NCBI GenBank assembly: GCA_020650975.1
Contig: JAIPMN010040678.1
Coordinates: 1-26,078, forward strand
Reading direction: 5' to 3'
Length of the DNA stretch: 26,078 bases
DNA from: Apostichopus californicus
Lineage: Eukaryota; Echinodermata; Holothuroidea; Aspidochirotida; Stichopodidae
Notes under the pieces: model-generated
Seen by the model: only the letters and a program-made list of their open reading frames with translations
What the model was told of the DNA's origin: nothing
Databases searched by the model: none
Shown here: piece by piece, positions 19,826 through 26,078 of the stretch
How positions within the stretch are numbered: position 1 is the stretch's first letter
How the letters are laid out: each line of letters starts with the position of its first letter
Made by a program: the position numbers and the translations under genes

Positions 19826-21922
19826 AAAAGTACAGTTACCAGCATGCAGCTAACAAGTGCAGAGAAGCAGTATAGATACAGGGCAAAACGTAAAGCAGCT
19901 GGAAAGCATGAAGAAGATAAAGAAAAACACCGCATTCATGTTCAAAAGTCTCGAGATAAACAAATGGCAAAGATAAGTTCACTCCCCAAAGGTCAGCAGA
20001 GAAAAATTCAAGAGGAAAGAAGAGAAGCTGTCAAGAAAAGAGTAGCATCCCATCGAGGAAAAAAGAAAAGGGAAAAGAATTTGAAGTCTCCTTTCAATAG
20101 TACAAGGGCATATGCCAAAGCAACTTTCAGAGTACGCGAAAGGCTGCCTCAGACACCCAAGCGCAGGGTAGCGGTATGTCGTAACCTTTGCCGGTCTGAA
20201 CTGGGACTCGCCATGCCAATGGACACTACACCAAAAACCAACAAGAATAGCCTCAGCAAAGAAACAGAAGATCTTGTCCATCACTTTTTTGAGCGTGATG
20301 ATGTAAGTCGTCAGGCACCAGGCAGAAAGGATGTGATCACAGTCAAATCGAAGGATGGAACCAAAGTAAAAATGCAAAAAAGACACTTGACGTCTTCGCT
20401 TATGGAAACATACGCACTATTTACAAATGAGCATCCAGACGTAAAGATTGGTAAAAGTAAATTTGTGGAGTTGCGTCCCAAACATGTCCTCCTCAGCAGC
20501 AAACTCCCTCATAATGTGTGCTTGTGCAAGTACCACGAGAATGTGATTAATGCAGTTAATGCCTTGCACAATGCTTCACCCAACTTCCCTGCATACTCAC
20601 ATGACCTCCCAGAAAAGTTTTTATGTGATACACCAAGTAGGGCTTGCTGGTTCAATGAGTGTTTGGCTTGCAAGAATGGAGCTGGCTTGAAGGAAAAATT
20701 TACCTTTGAGACTGCAAGTGCCTCCTGGTGTGTGTGGAAGGCAGATGAAGACACCAGACTTTTCAAATCGGTGGAAGAAGGAACTACTGATGAGCTAGCT
20801 GAACACATATGCAGCTTACTACCACAATTCTTGCAGCACTGCTACATCAAGCGTCATCAAGCTTCATCGTACAACTCTGAGCGTGAGAAAGCAGTTTCCG
20901 AGTCATTTGACCCCAATGAAGCACTTATACAGATAGATTTCTCTGAAAACTATACCTGCATCTCACAAGACGAAATCCAGAGTGCCCACTGGAATCAGAG
21001 GCAAGTTAGCCTCTTCACTGTGGCAACTTGGCACTCAGGGTTGCTTCACTCCAGTGTGATTTGCTCAGACAGCCTAACACATTCGAAGGATACGGTGGTG
21101 GCATACGTTGACAAAGTCCTAGATGGTCTCCCGAATACCATAAAGTCTGTGTCAATCTGGTCAGATGGTCCAGCATCTCAATTCAAGAACCGGTTCATTG
21201 CTGCTGCTATCATCACTCTACAGAAAGAACACAATCTTGAAATTTTATGGAATTTCTTCAGCACATCTCATGGTAAAGGTCCCATAGATGGTATCGGTGG
21301 TGCAGTGAAACGCCACGTGTGGAACCAGGTGAGATCCCGTAAAGCAATTGTTAATAATGCTGCAATGTTCATGACAGCCGCAACTGGTATGGAGAATGTT
21401 TCTGTATCCGAACTGCAGCAAGCAGAAATGGACAAGAGAAATGCTGAACTTTGTTTGACAACAGTATTTGAGAAGGCCAAACCAATAAAGGGTATAAGCA
21501 GGGTGCACTTCCTAAGGGTGAAGAATGATGAAGTTGCAGATTTTGTCATCACTGAAGATGGTCAAGACCATGCTGCAGCTGACAACTTCCTGGTGGAGGG
21601 AAAGGATCAGCCTGGGCCAGTAATCGGAGAAAACTGTGCACAACGTTCATCCAGCATAGAAGCCAGAGGTGACATCCCACATATAGAGGTTGGAGACTGG
21701 TACGCAGTAGAGTATGAAGGTGTGCTGTATCCGGGGGAAGTGGTAGCCAGTGGTGATCAATGTGACTACCAGGTTTCAGTGATGCAACCAGCAGGACCAA
21801 ACTGGAAGTGGCCAAATCCTCGGGATAAAATTTTCTACGTCAAAGAAAAACTCAAAGTCAAACTTGACACACCAAATGTAGTGAATAATCGGGGCCATTT
21901 CAAGTTTTCTACAAAGTTTTGA
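19817..21922 (+). CDS. Putative RNase H-fold transposase of an unclassified DNA-transposon family
   Basis: This open frame of 701 codons encodes the element's only large protein. Residues 11-90 are strongly basic and Lys/Arg/Glu-rich (LTSAEKQYRYRAKRK), probably DNA-binding or coiled coil. A Cys/His cluster follows: C235, C237, H240, C270, C277, C282 and C285. Residues 369-502 read as alternating strands and helices of an RNase H-like core, with ALIQIDFSENYT (D374), SIWSDGPASQFKNRF (D450), then WNFFSTSHGKGPIDGIGG (D491) and KRHVW. These aspartates are candidate catalytic residues. Residues 622-701 contain VGDWYAVEYEGVLYPGEVV and NWKWP, a probable small beta domain. From memory the DFSENY, SDG..SQFKN and HGKG..DG.GG signatures recur in uncharacterised proteins of cnidarians, fish and other invertebrates. 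I cannot assign the superfamily. The start is either 19817 or, if spliced, 19844. No stops or frameshifts are seen, so it may be recently active. Confidence 0.88.
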   Translation: MSQKSTVTSMQLTSAEKQYRYRAKRKAAGKHEEDKEKHRIHVQKSRDKQMAKISSLPKGQQRKIQEERREAVKKRVASHRGKKKREKNLKSPFNSTRAYAKATFRVRERLPQTPKRRVAVCRNLCRSELGLAMPMDTTPKTNKNSLSKETEDLVHHFFERDDVSRQAPGRKDVITVKSKDGTKVKMQKRHLTSSLMETYALFTNEHPDVKIGKSKFVELRPKHVLLSSKLPHNVCLCKYHENVINAVNALHNASPNFPAYSHDLPEKFLCDTPSRACWFNECLACKNGAGLKEKFTFETASASWCVWKADEDTRLFKSVEEGTTDELAEHICSLLPQFLQHCYIKRHQASSYNSEREKAVSESFDPNEALIQIDFSENYTCISQDEIQSAHWNQRQVSLFTVATWHSGLLHSSVICSDSLTHSKDTVVAYVDKVLDGLPNTIKSVSIWSDGPASQFKNRFIAAAIITLQKEHNLEILWNFFSTSHGKGPIDGIGGAVKRHVWNQVRSRKAIVNNAAMFMTAATGMENVSVSELQQAEMDKRNAELCLTTVFEKAKPIKGISRVHFLRVKNDEVADFVITEDGQDHAAADNFLVEGKDQPGPVIGENCAQRSSSIEARGDIPHIEVGDWYAVEYEGVLYPGEVVASGDQCDYQVSVMQPAGPNWKWPNPRDKIFYVKEKLKVKLDTPNVVNNRGHFKFSTKF

Positions 21923-22510
21923 GAAATGGACAATAATTCATTCACAATGAATTATGTCTTAAAACTGTAAATGTGTTATTGAAGTTCAGTTAGTTTTCAT
22001 CAAGAGTCATGATTTGAGAACTCAGAATTGAATTGTTGGTTTTCACTGTTTTATAATCATTGTTAATATGCATGTTAATGTGTTACAATTTAACCCTTTC
22101 ATACTTTAAAGGGAATTTTGATTTGTGTACATTAAGCTAGGCCAGACATAAGAAAACAGGGGCTGCTAATGCTGTTAGATAGTGAAAGACCCCATTCTCA
22201 TAGTAACCCATTAACCATATAGATACATCCAACATGAATATTACTAGATACTTTCACAGGGCCTCTTGAACCTTGCCACTTGCAATAACACACAATCTTT
22301 ATTATTGATGTCAATTGTTTTGGCCATTTCCGCCAGTGTTCATTAGCTTTAATGTTGAATGATATGGAGCACTGTAGTGATTCCTACAGTATTTGAAACT
22401 GTAAATGAGTTAATAACAGTTAAATTGTGTTTCAAAGTGAACACAAGAAGTAAATTTATGAAGGCTTGAAACTGTTACATAAGAATAAATAAAATTAAAT
22501 TGTGTCAGCA
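21923..22510 (+). other. Probable 3' untranslated region of the transposase gene
   Basis: AT-rich sequence without a protein-like frame runs from the stop codon to the overlapping polyadenylation signals at 22484-22493. It ends just before the right inner repeat array. Confidence 0.5.
22484..22493 (+). terminator. Overlapping polyadenylation signals
   Basis: AATAAATAAA provides two overlapping AATAAA hexamers about 560 bp after the stop codon and about 50 bp before the first right-hand GTAAC repeat. Another AATAAA lies near 22711. Confidence 0.5.
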
Positions 22511-22545
22511 ACTTATTTTTTATGAACTTTTTGCGTGGACAAATT

Positions 22546-22942
22546 GTAACGTGAGTTACCGTAACGTGAGTTACCGTGTCTTGCATCATTTTTATGCAAC
22601 TGGACATTGATATAGGATTTTTTTTGTAACCTATATGTTTACTAGTAGGTAAGGTATAACTACCATATTTCACTTTTCTTAGAGTTCATTCAGTATGAGG
22701 ACACTTTTTGAATAAAATTTGTTTTCCAATATTGGCGCTTTTAGAAATGTAACGTGAGTTACCGACTCTTTTTGCCCTATACAATCTACATGAAGTAATT
22801 TTTTTTTTTTTTTTTTTGGCTGAAGTATGCCTCAGCATTGTAGTAACTACTGTAGAAGAAGTAATTGATCAAACTCAAGTGCTAGTAAAATATATGGTAC
22901 AAAAAGAAGAAGAAAAACATCAAAAATGTAACGTGAGTTACC
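22546..22942 (+). repeat. Right inner array: four copies of GTAACGTGAGTTACC
   Basis: Copies lie at 22546-22560, 22561-22575 (directly abutting), 22749-22763 and 22928-22942. All are perfect over 15 bp and have the same orientation as the left array. Three end ACCG where the left tandem copies end ACCAT. The outermost copies on the two sides lie 1003 bp before and 1020 bp after the open frame. Confidence 0.92.
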
Positions 22943-23177
22943 GTGGAAATGCCCTGAGGCATTTCGAGAATGGGAGCGGAGTAGGAAGAAAAGGCAAAGG
23001 GCCAACCAGAAGGCAAATAATCGAGCAGCTTACAAAGCATCCATAGCAAATGTTCGAAATAACTTCCCGACTGACAAAGTCCAAGATTTCATCGAGCATA
23101 TTAAAAAATCATTTCACTCCAGCATAAATTTCATTGTTGCTTATGAACATCTTGTGAGAGAAGACATAATTGTTTAA
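22816..23177 (+). pseudogene. Damaged or spliced second coding segment in the right arm
   Basis: Two protein-like stretches in different frames meet at the inner repeat 22928-22942. The upstream part (frame of 22816, no ATG) reads VVTTVEEVIDQTQVLV then KYMVQKEEEKHQK. The downstream part (22944-23177, ending in TAA) reads CPEAFREWERSRRKRQRANQ and continues charged, finishing AYEHLVREDIIV. The repeat itself supplies a stop (TAA at 22929) in the downstream frame. The charged composition and the coincidence of the frame change with the repeat suggest one ancestral frame broken by repeat insertion, or exon joints. I do not recognise the protein. It has no start codon, so it may be a remnant or a 3' exon. 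Confidence 0.35.
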
Positions 23178-23219
23178 TGTTTTTGTACCTAATCAACAGC
23201 CTTTACATTGGAAAAAAAA

Positions 23220-23613
23220 TTCCGTCCCACCACATTCCGTCCCACCACATTGACACACTTTCGGTAAATTAACACAATTCTTATGCGTGAAGTATAATTT
23301 CTGCCATTGTTTCCCTAATGGTAGAAGAATAGTTCACCTCCATATCAGTGATAATAATTACCAATATATTGTACTACTTTTGATAATAATTACATAAAGG
23401 TTACATGCACATGATTTCATGAGATTTATCATTCCGTCCCACCACGTCAATAAATTTGTGTTACCATGGCAACGTCTTCAAATTTGTGTCTGTTTTTTTT
23501 GTGTCTGGTTGCAGTCTGTGACTGACCTGTTTGTGTGGATATCCTGATTCCTTCATATATGCTACATATAAAGAGGTATTATTGAAAAGGTCTATCAAAT
23601 TCCGTCCCACCAC
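23220..23613 (-). repeat. Right outer array: four copies of GTGGTGGGACGGAA (inverted)
   Basis: The complement TTCCGTCCCACCAC occurs at 23220-23233, 23235-23248, 23432-23445 and 23600-23613. From the right end inward the pattern is single, single, close pair, with spacing of 168, 197 and 15 bp. It mirrors the left array. All four are inverted relative to most left copies. Confidence 0.92.
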
Positions 23614-23623
23614 AATACGGTAA

Positions 23624-23638
23624 TTTTGGCTTTGGCCC
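23624..23638 (-). repeat. Right terminal inverted repeat
   Basis: TTTTGGCTTTGGCCC is the exact reverse complement of 16640-16654. The family-A sequence resumes two bases later. Confidence 0.85.
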
Positions 23639-23640
23639 AT

Positions 23641-23781
23641 GAATGAGAAGGAAGGGCAATGACCAGGGAGCCCGGTCATAGAGGGCGCACAGTGTTAAAA
23701 GGATACCAGGACATTCTAGGCACGGTAGAATGGGTGCTAAGGTTGTGAGGAGACAGGTAAGCGAGGAGCAAAGTAAATTCT
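23641..23781 (+). repeat. Right half of family-A repeat A5, split by the transposon
   Basis: GAATGAGAAGGAAGGGCAAT, CATAGAGGGCGCACAGTG, GGACATTCTAGGCACGG, GTGCTAAGGTTGTGAGGAG and ACAGGTAAGCGAGGAGCAAAG align with 1405-1551. Together with 16453-16639 it gives about 328 bp, against 326 bp in the uninterrupted copy. Confidence 0.88.
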
Positions 23782-25092
23782 ACGGTGCCCTCAACCTTGT
23801 CAGGTAAGAGAGTAGCACTGGATTAAATCAACAATCCTCACTACAACAACAACAAGTTGCACAGTACAGTCTGTACTTCTATCAATCACTGCTATCAAAA
23901 CAAGTCAGCAATTAATAAAGTCTCTCAGCTGGACACAGAAATTCTACTAAATGTAAAGAGAAAAGAAGCATGTGTACTGTATGCATGCTAGAGTTATATG
24001 CAGTACTCATTCCAACAATATACTGTACTGCACAGCATGCTCTTAAGGAGCAACAAGGGGATACAAATATGAGGTCTCACTTATCCTCAGGGCTTTTAGG
24101 AAATGTCAAAAATGTCAAACTTGCTTCGCTCACAGCCCTTCATGTTGTACCGTATACATTAGGCCTACATGTTATTTATCCATAGGGCATTACATTCGCT
24201 GTGTTGCACATATGTGTATGCATGCATTCATTGTGTCTGTTTATAAATCGCTGTCAGCAAAAGTAACCTAAGGTTTATTCTTAATCTGAGAACAACAATT
24301 ACTTATATTGCTGGAAATAAATGCAAACTGTGCATGGTATCCTAAAAGTAACTGTTTGAAATTTGCAAACACAACCAAAACTGAACATTATTTCTGAAAC
24401 TTTATTCACAATGAATTGCCTACGCAATATGTAAATATGTATGTTTTACAACAAATTTTATTCTTGAAGATTTTTATCAGAAGAAATTGTGACACATTCC
24501 ACAAAAGACTCACAAAGGCCATTCAGATAATAACCTACAGGTGCAAGCATAAAGTGATTGCACTGAAAGTCAAAGCCAAGCTGGTTCACTGTATGCCGCT
24601 CTTTTAATTCTGCAATACATCGCGTGACTGCCATGAATCAACTTTTAGCAACAAAAGATTGGCTTATTCTACGATTACAAACAACTTAATTGGGTGTAAA
24701 TATTAGTACAGATATATATCAATAAAAAACCTGTACAATACACCCCCGCTAGTGTATCAGCGCTCTGAATGATTGAATCGCAAAGTAGCAATTTCAAACT
24801 TTGGTTTAACTTGAATAAAGGAACATCTAGGAATATTCGGTGATGACATGTTGCACGTACAGTACCTGCAACTGTATACAGTAGGCCTGATAGTAAGATC
24901 ATTGTACTCTACCTACCAGTCCATGTATGATTACTGCACGAATAATTAAGCTAATATATGTCACAATACGCAGAACAACAACCTTGTACAATTAAATATG
25001 GAAACTAGAAAAACAACCACTGAAAAAACATTTGGTTCATAATATTTATCATTAAAGAGGGAAATTTGTAACTTACAGCACTTACTTATTGA
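23782..25092. other. Gene-free intronic stretch
   Basis: No protein-like frame bounded by splice sites, no RNA gene and no ordered repeat is seen. Isolated ACTGTAC and TAGGCCTA palindromes are present. Confidence 0.5.
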
Positions 25093-25215
25093 CCAGAGGG
25101 GCCAGACATAGAGGGCACACAGTGTTAAAAAGGTTACCAGGACATTCTAGGCATAGTAGAACAATGGTGCTAAGGTTGTGGGGAGACAGGTAAGCGAGGC
25201 GCGAAGTAAATTTAA
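25093..25215 (+). repeat. Dispersed repeat family A, copy A6
   Basis: The blocks are CCAGACATAGAGGGCACACAG, GTTAAAAAGGTTACCAGG, ACATTCTAGGCATAG, GTGCTAAGGTTGTGGGGAG, ACAGGTAAGCGAGGCGCG and AAGTAAATTT. It lacks the left half of A2. The donor-like motif is at 25186-25194. Confidence 0.78.
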
Positions 25216-26078
25216 CTTACTTATATACTTATCATGCTAATTTAACTAGTGGATTTAATAAATAAAGCATAAAAAGTTGCGCACACAGCTATACTGTACA
25301 TTAATGTGTTTAAAAGAGAGACATTAGAGCTCTCCCTATTCGAACATGATCTTATATGCCAATCTTAATTCTTCAATCAATTTTAAGGAAAAGACTATTA
25401 TTAACTTACTGGTTTTACAAAGCAAAATGGTTGAATTGTCCACGCCAAGTGCTAGCTACCATGCAATACTGTACATCTATAGGCTTTACTACCAAAAACA
25501 CATTTTCATTTTGCATAATTTTGTAAATTTCAAAAAAAGAATGTTTTACATCTGGAAAACTTTATCACACAAATTATCGCTTGTTTGACCCATTAAATTG
25601 GAGTCTGAACTCCTAGCGTTCTATATTGGTCTGTGTTGCTTATAATACTACATAGGCCTACTGTATGAGTCAGAGCTCTCACAGCTGTACCCCTCAGGCA
25701 CATAAGCGAAGCAAGATCTGGTAATAATAATAACTGGAAGTGGTATAATTCTCCATACATATGTGCAGTAACCTCATAACTTAAAACGCAACGAAGAGAT
25801 TAATTTGCTTCCCAATTTCCAACATTGGCATGTACCATACATATAAAACATATGGCGCCTTAATTCTTTTTAATTTTTTTTTATTGATTTATAATATTTG
25901 AATCTTTCCTTTTACTTCCAACATCTTTTTGATTAATTTATTAGAAAAAGGAGAAATAATTGCTTTTATTAAACACATACCATACTCATCCGGTACACTT
26001 CCCAGTTGCCAAAACTTTCTTGAATTTGTCACATATTTTGCAAATTAAGAGTTTCTTGGTTGCATAAAGAATCTGAAA
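25216..26078. other. Gene-free stretch at the right edge
   Basis: The sequence is AT-rich, with T-rich runs near 25860-25900. I see no exon, RNA gene or repeat that I can support. Confidence 0.5.

Larger units (their letters stand above)
16640..23638 (+). mobile_element. 7.0-kb autonomous-looking DNA transposon with two tiers of internal repeats
   Basis: The ends are 15-bp perfect inverted repeats: GGGCCAAAGCCAAAA at 16640-16654 and its complement at 23624-23638. The element interrupts a family-A repeat. The left flank GGTAGA and the right flank GAATGAGAAGG rebuild the intact GGTAGAATGAGAAGG seen at 1401-1415, with GA present on both sides. That suggests a 2-bp duplication if the right end includes two more bases (AT). 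Inside are four plus four copies of GTGGTGGGACGGAA, then four plus four copies of GTAACGTGAGTTACC, then a transposase-like gene of 701 codons. The element is antisense to the APP-type gene in whose intron it sits. Large inverted-repeat elements with subterminal repeats are known (for example CACTA/EnSpm), but I do not recognise these ends. A younger element nested in an older one is an alternative reading. Confidence 0.85.
1712..26078 (-). other. Presumed long upstream intron of the APP-type gene
   Basis: The acceptor at 1712 opens an intron whose upstream exon should encode the start of E1, with an N..MHM, W, C and YCQ pattern and a phase-0 donor. I looked for that pattern and found none, so the rest of the window is best read as one intron of at least 24 kb. 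It holds the repeats and transposon listed separately. I could have missed a short divergent exon. Confidence 0.6.

Noticed and set aside
20509-21815. Several minus-strand open frames of 87-99 codons across the transposase gene
   Set aside because: They are shadows of the coding strand, with no splice sites or protein-like features of their own.

Overview
The window looks like intronic DNA of an animal genome. It is AT-rich and shows split coding exons with consensus splice sites, dispersed repeat families, small inverted-repeat elements, a minisatellite and a DNA transposon. Frequent short palindromes (ACTGTAC/GTACAGT, TACATGTA, TAGGCCTA) and a single-copy APP-type gene suggest a marine invertebrate deuterostome, perhaps an echinoderm. 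That placement is a low-confidence guess from sequence style.

Host gene (minus strand, left end). Two exons of an amyloid precursor protein (APP/APPL) homologue are present. Exon 1582-1711 encodes the C-terminal part of the growth-factor-like subdomain of E1. It is 130 bp, starts in phase 0 and ends in phase 1, as I recall for human APP exon 3. Exon 178-447 encodes the whole copper-binding-domain fold and the start of the acidic linker. All nine expected cysteines are present, but the copper ligands and the basic heparin loop are not. I found no upstream exon, so 1712-26078 is probably one intron of more than 24 kb, unless a divergent exon was missed.

Intron content, left to right. Two related families of roughly 100-330 bp repeats (called A and B here) recur about eleven times and mostly carry a perfect ACAG/GTAAG splice-donor-like motif. 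Other contents are an about 139-bp minisatellite (9378-10050), two elements bounded by TTAA (10318-10875 and 15538-15787), simple repeats, and a 129-bp duplication (14836-15047).

Transposon (16640-23638, about 7.0 kb). It is bounded by 15-bp terminal inverted repeats GGGCCAAAGCCAAAA and sits inside a family-A repeat. The intact copy at 1226-1551 shows the empty site. The element is plus strand, antisense to the host gene. It has an unusual two-tier architecture: an outer set of 4+4 copies of GTGGTGGGACGGAA near the ends, and an inner set of 4+4 copies of the near-palindrome GTAACGTGAGTTACC bracketing the transcription unit. Copies or clusters are spaced about 165-200 bp apart in both tiers. 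The single large gene (701 codons) encodes a protein with a basic N-terminus, a Cys/His cluster, an RNase H-like core with candidate D374/D450/D491, and a C-terminal Trp-rich domain. I read it as the transposase of a poorly classified family. A probable 5' intron, a polyA signal and a second, damaged coding segment (22816-23177) complete the element.
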